Part shown: one piece after another, positions 26,031-35,352 of the stretch
Position numbering within the stretch: position 1 is the first letter of the stretch
Layout of the letters: each line of letters begins with the position of its first letter
Assembly (NCBI RefSeq): GCF_008704205.1
Contig: NZ_VXLC01000018.1
Coordinates: 124,001 to 188,000, forward strand
DNA length: 64,000 nt
Direction: 5' to 3'
Origin: Nocardia colli
GTDB lineage: Bacteria; Actinomycetota; Actinomycetes; Mycobacteriales; Mycobacteriaceae
Notes under the pieces: generated by a model
What the model was told of the DNA's origin: nothing
The model's input: the letters and a program-made list of their open reading frames with translations, nothing else
The model's database searches: none
Program-made: the position numbers and the translations under genes

Positions 26031-26915
26031 TTAGCCGAACGATGGCCACGAGTGTGCCGGTGGCACAAATGCTTCCGTCTTGGCTCGAACCTGGCGGACC
26101 GGGAACCAGGTGAAGAGCAATGCCGCGATTGCGGTGAGGACACCCCAGCCGACGAACCCGTATCCGGCGTACAGCGGATTCACCTCGTGCTCAGCGGAGT
26201 TGAACAACCCGAACAGCATCGCGCTTCCATTGAACGCGGCATGCGCGATGGCACACGGCCAGATACTTCCGGTGTACATCCGCAACCATCCGAGGATCGC
26301 TCCGAACGGCACGCAGAACCCGATGAACGCCACGGCGGCCCAGGCCCCGAGGTTCGGATAGTTGTACCCGAGCAACGTCAGCGGCGCATGCCACAACGCC
26401 CAGATCACCCCGGTGGCAACGATTCCGCCGGTGATCCCGAGCCGGTTGTTGAGCTGCGGCAGCAACCACCCGCGCCACCCGAGTTCCTCACCGAGTGCGA
26501 ACGGCAAGGTGCCGAGGGTGGCAACAGTGACAGCGTCGACAATGACCGCCGCCACGGTCTCGCCACTCTGGAACTCGAAGACATACACGCCGAACACCAC
26601 ACTCAACCCGAACGCCAGCCACAGGAACAACGGCGTCCCCACCCAGGCGACCACCATGAGCCACACCGTCAACCGAGGCCGAGCACCGAGCCGTAACCCG
26701 TTCTGCGTCAACAGCGCAGGCCAAGATAGTCGCCGATACCGCCACACCGCCAGCACCCCGAGGGCGGGGGAGAACATCATCAGCGCAGCCCCCGTATGCA
26801 GCCACAGAGCGGACTGCAACCCCTCCCCATCGATCCACGGCCCGGACGCCAGCACCCAGCCCGCAGCGACCGCGACGAACAGGAACAGAACGAAATCGTT
26901 GCGACGAGCGATCAT
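26031..26915 (-). CDS. CPBP family intramembrane metalloprotease
   Basis: 294 residues, about eight transmembrane helices. The CPBP/Abi signature is complete: GEELGWRGWLLP (EExxxR motif), WALWHAPL (FxxxH-type motif) and the third helix with NGSAMLFG after AIAHAAF. Related to the CAAX protease Rce1; bacterial members act in bacteriocin immunity, signalling or prenyl-protein processing. Target unknown. Confidence 0.88.
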   Translation of the reverse strand: MIARRNDFVLFLFVAVAAGWVLASGPWIDGEGLQSALWLHTGAALMMFSPALGVLAVWRYRRLSWPALLTQNGLRLGARPRLTVWLMVVAWVGTPLFLWLAFGLSVVFGVYVFEFQSGETVAAVIVDAVTVATLGTLPFALGEELGWRGWLLPQLNNRLGITGGIVATGVIWALWHAPLTLLGYNYPNLGAWAAVAFIGFCVPFGAILGWLRMYTGSIWPCAIAHAAFNGSAMLFGLFNSAEHEVNPLYAGYGFVGWGVLTAIAALLFTWFPVRQVRAKTEAFVPPAHSWPSFG

Positions 26916-27020
26916 CCGACATCCTTAGGACGGCGTGCTGCCTTACCTATTCGGACGCAGGGCAGGCCGACCCGGTTCCATCGATGCCGAAAGTTCTTGC
27001 TCGAGTTTTGGAGTCGCCCC

Positions 27021-27320
27021 ATGACCGTCTATGTGATCGCCCAGCTGAAGTTCACCGATCGCGCCGCCTACGACCGCTACCAGGCCCGCTTCCTCGACGT
27101 ATTCACCCGCCACGCAGGCACATTGCTCGCCGCCGACGAGTCACCGCAGCTCATCGAGGGCACCAGCGACCGGCAGAAAGTGGTTCTCCTGTCGTTCCCC
27201 GACGAGACCGCGTTCCGCGCGTGGGCGGAATCACTGGAGTACCTGGAGATTTCGAAAGACCGGCAAGCAGGCGCCGACTCCGTGATCCACCTGGTCGAAG
27301 GCCTCGGCCACCGCGCGTGA
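27021..27320 (+). CDS. DUF1330 domain protein
   Basis: 99 residues from ATG 27021. A ferredoxin-like alpha+beta barrel of the DUF1330 family: N-terminal VYVIAQLKFTDRAAYDRYQA, central TLLAADESPQLIEG and LLSFPDETAFRAWAESLEY. Typically a small dimeric stress or catabolic accessory protein. Function not established. Confidence 0.85.
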   Translation: MTVYVIAQLKFTDRAAYDRYQARFLDVFTRHAGTLLAADESPQLIEGTSDRQKVVLLSFPDETAFRAWAESLEYLEISKDRQAGADSVIHLVEGLGHRA

Positions 27321-27434
27321 CAATGCAGCCGCCGACCCGCCCGGCAACGCGGCTTCCGGCCGACATCGCGCAGAGCACTGGTCGATGCCGGCGTGCTCAG
27401 ACAGGAATCAATTCCGCTGAGAGGTCGCCGCGTC

Positions 27435-28142
27435 GAGCGTGTGGGTTCGTGTCGAGCGCGCGGGGCCGCGCCGAGCGTGTGGGACTGCGCCGAGCATGCA
27501 GGACCCGCATCGAACATGCTGTGCGAATCGAACACTGCCGGGCCGCGCCGAGCATGCAGGGTCGGCGCGAGCGTGCAGGGCCTGCACCGAACATGCTGGG
27601 CGATTCGAGCTTTTGCGGCCGGGCCGAGCATGTGGGGTCGTGTTGAACATGCTGGCCTGCGCTGAGAATGCAGGGCCGCACCGAGCATGTAGGACTGCGC
27701 CGAGCATGCAGGACCCGCATCGAACATGCGGGGCCGCGCTGAACATGCAGGGCCGGGTCGAGCGTGCAGGGCCTGCATCGAGCATGCTGGGCGATTCGAG
27801 CTTTGCGGGGCCGGGCCGAGCATGTGGGGTCGTGTCGAACATGCTGGCCCGCGCCGAGAATGCAGGGCCGCACCGAGCGTGTGGGGCTGCGCCGAGAATG
27901 CAGGACCCACATCGAACATGGTGGCCTCGCATCGAACATGCAGGGCGCATCGGACATGCGGGGGCGGGTCGAACATGCGGGGGAAGGCCGGACATGCAGG
28001 GCCGCGCTGAACATGCAGGGCCGGGTCGAGCGTGCAGAGTGCGCATCGAACATGGTGATCCGCGTCGAACATGCTGGGCGGATCGAACGTGTGGAGCCGA
28101 GCCGAGCATGTTGGATCGTGCCCAACATGCTGAGCCGCACCG
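27435..28142. repeat. 19-bp minisatellite, about 37 units
   Basis: A tandem array with consensus GARCATGCAGGGCCGCGYC, unit length 18-20 bp, centred on a CATG core. A longer block of about 120 bp is duplicated with an offset of 191 bp (starting 27569 and 27760), close to ten units, showing segmental duplication. There are no unique spacers. It lies between the convergent DUF1330 and SIMPL genes. Since 19 is not a multiple of three, every frame reads through a 19-residue periodic peptide; none is considered coding. Confidence 0.92.
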
Positions 28143-28159
28143 AGTTTCGCTACCTACAC

Positions 28160-28840
28160 CTAATCCATCTGCCAAGTAACCCGAATGTCCGCCGAGATCT
28201 CACTCTCACCCAACTCGACTGGAACCGGCGCGGCCCCATACGCATCCATCGCGATCGACATCGCCTTCACCCGTGGAAAGGAAGGCGGTGCGCTGGAGGT
28301 GCTTTCGGTGATCTCCAACACCGCGCCGAGCGTCCGCCCGGCCCGCGCCGCGAACTGTTCCGCCTTGGCGACGGCGTTTTCCCACGCCGCATCCCGAGCC
28401 TCGACGAGCAGCGACTCCTGGTCGGCGAACGTGAGATTCAGCCCACCGAGCCGGACATCATCACCGCCCGCGTCGACCGCGTGCGCGATGATCGTCGCGG
28501 GCCCCGGATCGGCATCGTCGGCGAGGTTCCGCATCGCGATCGTCAACGACGTGCTCGCGAGATACCCGGTGATGCGATTGCCCTGACCTTCGGTCCACAC
28601 AGTCTCGGTGTGCACGGACAACCCGCTGGTGGCGATATCTTTCCCCTCGACCCCATCGGACCGCAGCGAGCGAGTGACAGCGGCAACCCGCTCGCCGGCC
28701 TTGCTGTAGGCCAGCGCGACCTTGCCCGCCCGGCACTCGACCGAAATCGTGACGCGCATCAAATCCGGCGTCGCCCGCGCGGTACCGCTGCCGAAAATGG
28801 TGACGGTGCCCGCGGCAGCGGACTCGGACTTCTCGTTCAC
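28160..28840 (-). CDS. SIMPL (DUF541) domain protein
   Basis: 226 residues without an obvious signal peptide. Starts GTVTIFGSGTARATPDLMRV, the typical SIMPL opening, and ends with YGAAPVPVELGESEISADI, the conserved C-terminal strand pair. SIMPL proteins (BP26/OMP28, periplasmic stress proteins) form oligomeric channels or scaffolds. This copy seems cytoplasmic. Function unknown. Confidence 0.85.
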   Translation of the reverse strand: MNEKSESAAAGTVTIFGSGTARATPDLMRVTISVECRAGKVALAYSKAGERVAAVTRSLRSDGVEGKDIATSGLSVHTETVWTEGQGNRITGYLASTSLTIAMRNLADDADPGPATIIAHAVDAGGDDVRLGGLNLTFADQESLLVEARDAAWENAVAKAEQFAARAGRTLGAVLEITESTSSAPPSFPRVKAMSIAMDAYGAAPVPVELGESEISADIRVTWQMD

Positions 28841-28971
28841 GGCATGCTCCTCTGATCTGTCGACGGTGAGTCTCGCTTCATGTGGTCAACGGCGGACAGC
28901 GGTCAATCGTCCCCGCGGAGAGAAGTTCGTTACCTTGCCCTCCCGTAGTGGCGGGACGGCGCGCAAACCGC

Positions 28972-30837
28972 TCAGTAATCACCTCCACGCACCGCGATCG
29001 CGCGCACCGCCGCGTCCATCTGCGCATACGCCCCCGCCGCCAATCGCTCGAGCAACGCCAGCTTCAATTGCGGCGCCCGCGACGTCAGCTGATCGAAACG
29101 CGCAGGTTTCAACACCGCCACCCGCACCCCCGACTCCGCCCGCGCCTCGTTCACGAACGGCGTCCCCACCAGCATCGGAATCTCCCCGAACGACATCCCC
29201 GAGGACAAACTCACCAGCCGATGCGTCCGACTGTCGCTGCCCTCGAAGGTGATTCGCACCCGCCCTTCGAGGATCAGATACAGCCCCGATCGCGCACTCC
29301 CGCGCCGCGCGATCACCTCACCGCGCGCGAACGTGCGCACTTCGAACTCCTTGGCCAACTGCAGCCGATCACCGTCCTCGAGCGCGGCGAGCGCGGGATG
29401 ATCCTCGATCGCGATCGACGTGCACACCGGTTCGTCGCCGGGCCGATGCTGGTCGAGCACGATGTCCTCGCACCATTCGGTCGCGGTGTCGCGATCGATG
29501 AACACCCGCCCGCGCGGATCGTCCGGATCCAGGCTGGACACCACGTGCCCGAGTTTGGCATCGGGATCGACCAGCGCGACCCGCACACCGATCGCCGCGA
29601 GCTCGGTCTGCAAGTCATCGATCATCCGCACCGCGATCGCGCTCACCTCACCGACCCGGCGCAGATCGACCACGAGCGCTTCCAGCTCGCCTGCCTGCGC
29701 CTCGATGGTCCGCACCGCGCTCTCCGCGCCGGCGAACAGCAGGTCTCCGTGCAGTTCGTAGACCCGCGCCCGATGCCCGTGCTCGGCCAGCACCGCGATC
29801 TCGTCGATGGTCCGGCGCAGCCGTGACGGCACCTCGGCCACCGAGTACCCGGCCCGGATTGCCGTTCGCGCCGCCCGCGTGACGTGCAGAAAGTGCAGTT
29901 CCAGCCGCTGCGACAGCTCACGGCAGGCCGCGACGCCGCGCACGCTGTTGCCGTGCGCGTCCAGCCGCGGGGAGTAGACCGCGATGCCGATCTGGCCGGG
30001 CAGCACCGCGACGATGCCGCCGCCCACCCCGCTCTTCGCCGGCAGCCCGACGCTGGTCACCCAGTCGCCGGCCGCGTTGTACATGCCGCAGGTGGTCATC
30101 ACGCTGAGCACCCGCTCGGTCAGCGCCGTGGACAGCGCACGTTCCCTGGTCACCGGGTTGCGGCCGTTGTTGGCCAGGGTCGCCGCCATCAGCGCGAGGT
30201 CGCGGCAGGTCACGTCGAGCGAGCACTGCCGGAAGTAGCGGTCGACCGCCTCGTCCGGGTCGGAGTCGATGATGCCGAACGAGCGCAGCATGTACCCGAT
30301 CGCGCGATTGCGGAACCCGGTGCGCGCCTCGGACGCGTACACCGCCTCGTTCATGCTCAGTTCGCGCCCGGCGAAGCGTGAATAGCAGCGCCGGATGCGC
30401 TCGAAGCGCTCGACCGGATCGCTCCCGGTGATCAGCGACGCCGCCGTGATCGCGCCCGCGTTGATCATCGGGTTGCGCGGGCGCTCGGTCACCGGATCCA
30501 GGCTGATCTCGTTGAACGCCTCCCCGGACGGCTCCACATCGATGCGCGCGTCCACGAACTCGGTGCCGCGATCGGCGAGCGCGAGCGCGTAGGTGAACGG
30601 CTTGGAGATCGACTGGATGGTGAACGAGACGTCCAGGTCGCCGGTGCCGTAGATCCGCCCGTCCGCGGTCGCCAGACACAAGGCGAACGAATCCGGCTGC
30701 GCCGCAGCGAGTTCCGGAATGTAGTCGGCCAGCGTACCGGAATCGTCCGGTCGGCACAGCTGATAGACGTCGTTGACGATCCTGGACACGACGCCCGATT
30801 CGATTGTCCGCGCGATCGCCTCTCCGGCCTGGGCCAC
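28972..30837 (-). CDS. glsA: glutaminase fused to STAS and cyclic-nucleotide-binding domains
   Basis: 621 residues, GTG start. Domain order: glutaminase of the serine-dependent beta-lactamase-like fold (about 20-310, QSISKP with Ser76 and Lys79 as the SxxK nucleophile pair, NPMINAGAI, the AKSGVGGGI segment); STAS domain (about 355-455, ELHGDLLFAGAESAVRT and VDLRRVGEVSAIA); cNMP-binding domain (about 480-600, FARGEVIARRGSARSGLYLILEGRVRI and FGEIPMLVG). Simple bacterial glutaminases are about 310 residues. It hydrolyses glutamine to glutamate; the added domains suggest control by anti-sigma-like partners or a cyclic nucleotide. Confidence 0.92.
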   Translation of the reverse strand: MAQAGEAIARTIESGVVSRIVNDVYQLCRPDDSGTLADYIPELAAAQPDSFALCLATADGRIYGTGDLDVSFTIQSISKPFTYALALADRGTEFVDARIDVEPSGEAFNEISLDPVTERPRNPMINAGAITAASLITGSDPVERFERIRRCYSRFAGRELSMNEAVYASEARTGFRNRAIGYMLRSFGIIDSDPDEAVDRYFRQCSLDVTCRDLALMAATLANNGRNPVTRERALSTALTERVLSVMTTCGMYNAAGDWVTSVGLPAKSGVGGGIVAVLPGQIGIAVYSPRLDAHGNSVRGVAACRELSQRLELHFLHVTRAARTAIRAGYSVAEVPSRLRRTIDEIAVLAEHGHRARVYELHGDLLFAGAESAVRTIEAQAGELEALVVDLRRVGEVSAIAVRMIDDLQTELAAIGVRVALVDPDAKLGHVVSSLDPDDPRGRVFIDRDTATEWCEDIVLDQHRPGDEPVCTSIAIEDHPALAALEDGDRLQLAKEFEVRTFARGEVIARRGSARSGLYLILEGRVRITFEGSDSRTHRLVSLSSGMSFGEIPMLVGTPFVNEARAESGVRVAVLKPARFDQLTSRAPQLKLALLERLAAGAYAQMDAAVRAIAVRGGDY

Positions 30838-31004
30838 ACGATCACTCTAGGCCGAGTACGGTATGCCGAGGCTCACATTTCGGCCTGATGTCGGCTGGTG
30901 GTGGTCGTTGCCAGGTGCGGCAGTTCGGTTCTCGTTCGTAGGCACTGACCGCCGCTCCGTAGACTGATCGGATCAGATGCGCTATCCGGAGGGAGCGAGT
31001 TCAG

Positions 31005-32927
31005 GTGGGAGTGCTTTCCCGGGTCGACACGCCCGAAGATCTTCGACCGCTCACCGCGCAGCAACTGCGTGAGCTGGCGGACGAAATCCGTGAATTCCTC
31101 GTGCAGAAGGTCGCCGTGACCGGCGGGCACCTCGGCCCGAATCTGGGTGTGGTCGAGCTGACCATCGCCCTGCACCGGATCTTCGATTCGCCGGCCGACC
31201 CGTTGATCTTCGACACCGGCCACCAGGCCTACGTGCACAAGATCCTGACCGGCCGCAAGGACGAGTTCGACACGCTACGCAGGCAGGGCGGCCTGTCCGG
31301 CTACCCGAGCCGCAGCGAGAGCGCGCACGACTGGGTGGAGTCCTCGCACGCCTCCGCGTCGCTGTCCTACGCCGACGGCCTGGCCAAGGCGTTCGCGCTG
31401 ACCGGCCAGGACCGGCACGTGGTCGCGGTGGTCGGCGACGGCGCGCTCACCGGCGGCATGTGCTGGGAGGCGCTCAACAACATCGCGGGCGCGCCGGACC
31501 GGCCGGTGGTGATCGTGGTCAACGACAACGGCCGCTCCTACGCGCCGACCATCGGCGGCCTGGCCGACCGGTTGACCGCGCTGCGCACCCAGCCCGCCTA
31601 CGAGCACGCGCTCGACGCCGGGAAGCGGATCCTGAAGAGCATCCCGCGGGTCGGCGAGTCGGCGTACTCGATGATGCACGCGGTGAAGGCCGGGATAAAG
31701 GACGCGGTCAGCCCGCAGGAGCTGTTCAGCGACCTCGGGATGAAGTACGTCGGCCCGGTCGACGGGCACGACATCGTCGCGCTGGAATCGGCGCTGCGCC
31801 GGGCCAAGGACTTCGGCGGGCCGGTCGTGGTGCACGCGGTGACGCAAAAGGGTCACGGGTACGCGCCGGCCGAGAACCACATCGCCGATCAGATGCATGC
31901 GTGCGATCCGATCGATCCGCTCACCGGTGTTCCGGTCGGCGGGCCGAAGGCGCTCGGCTGGACGTCGGTGTTCTCCCAGGAGCTCATCGCGCAGGCCGAG
32001 AAGCGCGACGACATCGTCGCGATCACCGCGGCCATGCCCGGGCCGACCGGGCTCGCGGCGTTCGGCGAGCGGTTCCCGGAGCGGATGTTCGACGTCGGGA
32101 TCGCCGAGCAGCATGCGATGACGTCGGCGGCCGGGCTCGCGCTCGGCGGGATGCATCCGGTGGTGGCGATCTACTCGACGTTCCTCAATCGGGCGTTCGA
32201 TCAGTTGCTGATGGATGTCGCGTTGCTGAAGCAGCCGGTGACCGTGGTGCTGGATCGTTCCGGCATCACCGGGCCGGACGGCGCCAGCCACAACGGCATG
32301 TGGGATCTGTCCGTGCTCGGGATCATCCCCGGGATCCGGGTGGCGGCGCCGCGCGATGCGGCGACGTTGCGGGAGGAACTGGCGGAGGCGCTGGCCGTCA
32401 ACGACGGGCCGACCGCGATCAGGTTCCCCAAAGGCAGTGTCGCCGACGATATTTCGGCGGTCGAGCGGCTCGACGGGGTCGATGTGCTGCGGCTCGCCGC
32501 CAACGCCGGTGAGGAACTGGCGCTGGAGGGTGGCGGTTCGGTGCAGGCGGTGCGCGGTGACGTGCTGCTGGTTGCCGTCGGCTCGTTCGCCGAGGTTGCC
32601 TTGCAGGCCGCGGATCTGCTGGAGACCGAAGGGGTTTCGGTCACCGTGATCGATCCGCGCTGGGTGCTTCCGGTGTCCGACACCCTGGTCAAGCTGGCCG
32701 AAAACTACCGGCTCGTAGTGACTTTGGAAGATGGTGGACTGCACGGCGGTATCGGCTCGACCGTGTCCGCGCGGTTGCGCAACTCCGGGCTCGACATCCC
32801 GACCCGCGATCTCGGTGTGCCACAGCAGTTCCTGGATCACGCGTCGCGCGGTGCGGTGCACACGGAACTCGGGTTGACCGCGCCGGATATCGCCCGGCGG
32901 ATCGGTGGTTGGCTCGCGGCACGGTGA
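31005..32927 (+). CDS. dxs: 1-deoxy-D-xylulose-5-phosphate synthase
   Basis: 640 residues, GTG start at 31005 after GGAGGGAGCGAG. Thiamine diphosphate enzyme motifs: GHQAYVHKILTGR, VVGDGALTGGMCWEALNN (TPP-binding GDG...NN), FDVGIAEQHAMTSAAGLA with the catalytic Glu, and MDVALLKQPVTVVLDRSG. Condenses pyruvate and glyceraldehyde-3-phosphate, the first step of the MEP isoprenoid pathway. Position next to RNase D and heme genes matches Rv2682c. Confidence 0.97.
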   Translation: MGVLSRVDTPEDLRPLTAQQLRELADEIREFLVQKVAVTGGHLGPNLGVVELTIALHRIFDSPADPLIFDTGHQAYVHKILTGRKDEFDTLRRQGGLSGYPSRSESAHDWVESSHASASLSYADGLAKAFALTGQDRHVVAVVGDGALTGGMCWEALNNIAGAPDRPVVIVVNDNGRSYAPTIGGLADRLTALRTQPAYEHALDAGKRILKSIPRVGESAYSMMHAVKAGIKDAVSPQELFSDLGMKYVGPVDGHDIVALESALRRAKDFGGPVVVHAVTQKGHGYAPAENHIADQMHACDPIDPLTGVPVGGPKALGWTSVFSQELIAQAEKRDDIVAITAAMPGPTGLAAFGERFPERMFDVGIAEQHAMTSAAGLALGGMHPVVAIYSTFLNRAFDQLLMDVALLKQPVTVVLDRSGITGPDGASHNGMWDLSVLGIIPGIRVAAPRDAATLREELAEALAVNDGPTAIRFPKGSVADDISAVERLDGVDVLRLAANAGEELALEGGGSVQAVRGDVLLVAVGSFAEVALQAADLLETEGVSVTVIDPRWVLPVSDTLVKLAENYRLVVTLEDGGLHGGIGSTVSARLRNSGLDIPTRDLGVPQQFLDHASRGAVHTELGLTAPDIARRIGGWLAAR

Positions 32928-32954
32928 GTTGCAGGACGCCGTGGTGGATTCGGG

Positions 32955-33617
32955 TCACTGGGTGAATTGGTGCTCGGGCACGCGTTGAACCCGTCCGCCG
33001 ACCTCGATCAGTCCGCCCGCCTGTGGACTCGTCACGATCTGTGAGCCGCGGCCCTGCGAAATGTGCAGCGGGCGGCTGAGATCGGCGGTGAGGAGCAGCG
33101 CGGCCGCTCCGGTCGCCTCATCCTCATCGATGCCGTCGCCGCGCCCCGGGAATGCGCGGGCCCTGACCTGACCGGCGGACTCGTTCTGCCAGGCCCAGGC
33201 ATAGATCCATTCGCCTGCTTCCGGAACTGCCAGCGCGTCAACCTCTTCCGCGGAGTCGTACTGGCGCAGCGTGCGCCCGGGTGCCCACTCGGCCCGTGCC
33301 GCAATCCAGGTGAACTCACCATCGCTGCGAGTCGTGACGACACCAGCCTGTGTAACCAGACCGGGCACGTCGAGCAGCCATGCCGACCCGACACACGGAT
33401 GCCCGGCGAACGGCAGTCGAACCGTCGGCGTGTAGATATCGATGACACCCCGCTCAGCATCATCAACAAACACAGTCTCGCTGAACCCCAACTCCCCAGC
33501 GAACGCCTGCCGCTCAGCCTCCTCTGGAACAGCACCCCCATCCCGGACCACCCCGAGCTCATTGCCATACCGACCATCAGCCCCACAGAAAACCCGCAAC
33601 ACCTCGTACTCGATCAC
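32955..33617 (-). CDS. PhzF family phenazine biosynthesis-like isomerase
   Basis: 220 residues from GTG 33617 (VIEYEVLRVFCGADG). The PhzF fold is marked by ERQAFAGELGFSETVFV and the family motif VRLPFAGHPCVGSAW, with Glu in the SETVF block as general acid/base, and DEDEATGAAALLL in the second half. Somewhat shorter than typical PhzF (about 260-280). Isomerase or epimerase; substrate unknown. Confidence 0.8.
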   Translation of the reverse strand: MIEYEVLRVFCGADGRYGNELGVVRDGGAVPEEAERQAFAGELGFSETVFVDDAERGVIDIYTPTVRLPFAGHPCVGSAWLLDVPGLVTQAGVVTTRSDGEFTWIAARAEWAPGRTLRQYDSAEEVDALAVPEAGEWIYAWAWQNESAGQVRARAFPGRGDGIDEDEATGAAALLLTADLSRPLHISQGRGSQIVTSPQAGGLIEVGGRVQRVPEHQFTQ

Positions 33618-33724
33618 CCCCGCAGTCAACCACTTCGGCGCTGGACGCCAGATCGGGCACACCAACGGGACAGCGTTGAGCCAAATGCGAGACCGGCCTC
33701 CGTCATGCCCCGTTCGCCGCCACC

Positions 33725-34468
33725 TCATGGTCTCGACGCGGCGGCGATGAACAGCGGTACCGCCACGAGGAGTCGGTTCGATTGGGCTCTGGTGGTCTGC
33801 TCTGCGATCCAGATGTCGCCGCGTTCCTGGGGGAGCTTCTCAGTGGCGACTGCTGCGTCGGCGAGACCCTTCAGCATCGGGAGCATTAGGTCGCCGGTGA
33901 AGATCGGAGTGCGCGCTTCGATGGTGACATCGTGGAAATCGCTGGATAGCAGCAGGTTTCGGTAGGTGCGGGCGGAGCGGGGGTTGGTGATGGTGGCGGC
34001 GCGGGCGTGGAGGACGGTGCGGGTGGTTTCCGGGTCGTCGGAGTCGATGATGAGGGCGTCCCAGTCCTGGCCGAGGAGGACGATTCGGCCGCCTGGGGTG
34101 AGGACTCGGCGGGCTTCGGCCAATGCTGCTGCGGGGTCGGCGATTTCGTGGAAGACCTTGTCGGCTCGGTAGGCGGTGACTGATTCATCGGGTAGGGGAA
34201 GGTTTTTCGCGGTGCCGAGGCGGAAGTCCATTGCGGGCCAGCGTGTTCGGGCGGCAGTGATCATCTGGTCGCTCGGATCGATGCCTATCGGGACCGCGCC
34301 CTGGTCAGCCAGTTCGGCGACTGCGCGGCCGGAACCGCAGCCGATATCGATCACGGAGGCTCCACGGCTCAAGTGCAGCAGGTCGTAGGAATGGGCGCGG
34401 AGTTCGGCGGCTCCGGGCGCGGCGTCGACGGCGTCGAGGCGCTGGATCAGTGTGGACATGCCGGCCAT
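33725..34468 (-). CDS. class I SAM-dependent methyltransferase
   Basis: 247 residues from MAGMSTLIQRLDAV (an ATG nine bases further in is an alternative). SAM-binding motif VIDIGCGSGRAVAEL, then PIGIDPSDQMITAA, and the post-motif LPLPDESVTAYRADKVFHEI, as in UbiE/Methyltransf_11 proteins. It is divergent from a MerR-type regulator, which probably controls it. Substrate unknown. Confidence 0.85.
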   Translation of the reverse strand: MAGMSTLIQRLDAVDAAPGAAELRAHSYDLLHLSRGASVIDIGCGSGRAVAELADQGAVPIGIDPSDQMITAARTRWPAMDFRLGTAKNLPLPDESVTAYRADKVFHEIADPAAALAEARRVLTPGGRIVLLGQDWDALIIDSDDPETTRTVLHARAATITNPRSARTYRNLLLSSDFHDVTIEARTPIFTGDLMLPMLKGLADAAVATEKLPQERGDIWIAEQTTRAQSNRLLVAVPLFIAAASRP

Positions 34469-34473
34469 CGTCC

Positions 34474-34497
34474 GACTTAATGTTGACATGAAGTCAA
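34474..34497. promoter_or_regulatory. MerR-type operator in the divergent methyltransferase/MerR promoter
   Basis: GACTTAATGTTGACATGAAGTC overlaps the MerR start: TTGAC-ATGAA-GTCAA is an inverted repeat and outer GACTT/AAGTC also pair. Short dyads with TTGAC/GTCAA arms are typical of MerR-family operators, which sit within the promoter. Autoregulation and control of the methyltransferase are inferred. Confidence 0.5.
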
Positions 34498-34883
34498 GCG
34501 ACGCGGTGACCGGCATCGGCGCGGCGGCCGCCCGATTCGGCCTGGCCACGCACGTGCTGCGGCACTGGGAATCCGTGGGACTGCTGACCCCGCAACGAGA
34601 TTCGGCCGGGCGTCGGCGCTATCGCGAGGACGACATCTTCCGCGTCGCGGTGATCCAGCGCGCCAAGGAGGCTGGGTTCACCCTCGACGACATCCACACG
34701 ATGCTCACCACACCTGACCGCTCGGCCGTGCTCACCCGGCAGCGGGACGAATTGCAGGCGCGGATCGCCACCGCGCAGGCTTCGCTCGACCTGATCGAGC
34801 ACGCCCTCGCCTGCGACCACGCCGACTTCACCACCTGCCCGCACTTCCAAGCGGCGGTGTCCGAGCGCCTGTTTCGGCAATAA
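34488..34883 (+). CDS. MerR family transcriptional regulator
   Basis: 131 residues from ATG 34488. The winged HTH opens with GIGAAAARFGLATHVLRHWESVGLL and continues RDSAGRRRYREDDIFRVAVIQRAKEAGFTLDDI, the standard MerR recognition layout; a coiled-coil helix (TRQRDELQARIATAQASLDLIEHAL) follows. C-terminal Cys at DH and CPHF (CDHADFTTCPHF) may bind a metal or thiol-reactive ligand. Coupled to the downstream DUF5655 gene (TAATG overlap). Confidence 0.9.
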   Translation: MKSSDAVTGIGAAAARFGLATHVLRHWESVGLLTPQRDSAGRRRYREDDIFRVAVIQRAKEAGFTLDDIHTMLTTPDRSAVLTRQRDELQARIATAQASLDLIEHALACDHADFTTCPHFQAAVSERLFRQ

Positions 34884-35272
34884 TGGCAAGGATGGACGAG
34901 CACACGGTCGAAAATCTGTTCGCCGAACGCCCGGACGCGCTGCGCCTGTTCCGCCGGCTCGCACCGCACATCGAGGCCCTCGGCGCGATCACCACCGCGG
35001 TCACCAAAAGCCAGGTCTCCTTCGGCGCGGACCGAAAGTTCGCGTGGTTATGGCCGATTCCGCGGGCGAAGAAGGTCCCGGAAGATGCCCTCATGCTCAC
35101 CCTCGACCTGCGCAAACCGGTGGCGGACCCGCTGATCCTCGGCGTGCAGGAAACGTATCCGGGCAAGTGGACGCACCAGATCCGCGTCCTGGACGAGTCG
35201 GTCATCGAGCACGTGGTGAACGAGGGCTGGCTCGAAGCGGCCTACGACTTCGGTATCAAAGACTCGAAGTAA
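34883..35272 (+). CDS. DUF5655 domain protein
   Basis: 129 residues starting in the MerR stop (or at MDEHTVENL, nine bases later). LRLFRRLAPHIEALGAITTAVTKSQVSF and the FAWLWPIPRAKK block match DUF5655, which is thought to sense or bind a small molecule. The C-terminal half, ending HVVNEGWLEAAYDFG, is also family-typical. Co-translated with the MerR regulator. Function unknown. Confidence 0.8.
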   Translation: MARMDEHTVENLFAERPDALRLFRRLAPHIEALGAITTAVTKSQVSFGADRKFAWLWPIPRAKKVPEDALMLTLDLRKPVADPLILGVQETYPGKWTHQIRVLDESVIEHVVNEGWLEAAYDFGIKDSK

Positions 35273-35352
35273 GTCTCTGCTGCCGAACGAGTTTCAGCGG
35301 GCAGTCTCAACTCGCTCATGGAGATGGCCGGAGGCACCTGCGTCCGGTCTGC

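Noticed and set aside
27077..28072. Several 200-330-residue open frames in all frames through the minisatellite
   Set aside because: They follow from lack of stop codons in the 19-bp unit; periodic peptide in every frame shows no coding preference.
27435..28142. CRISPR array
   Set aside because: The units are contiguous 19-bp repeats with no unique spacers and no cas genes nearby; it is a minisatellite.
31000..31004. Riboswitch (TPP) ahead of dxs
   Set aside because: The gap between glsA and dxs is about 167 bp and shows no THI-box features.
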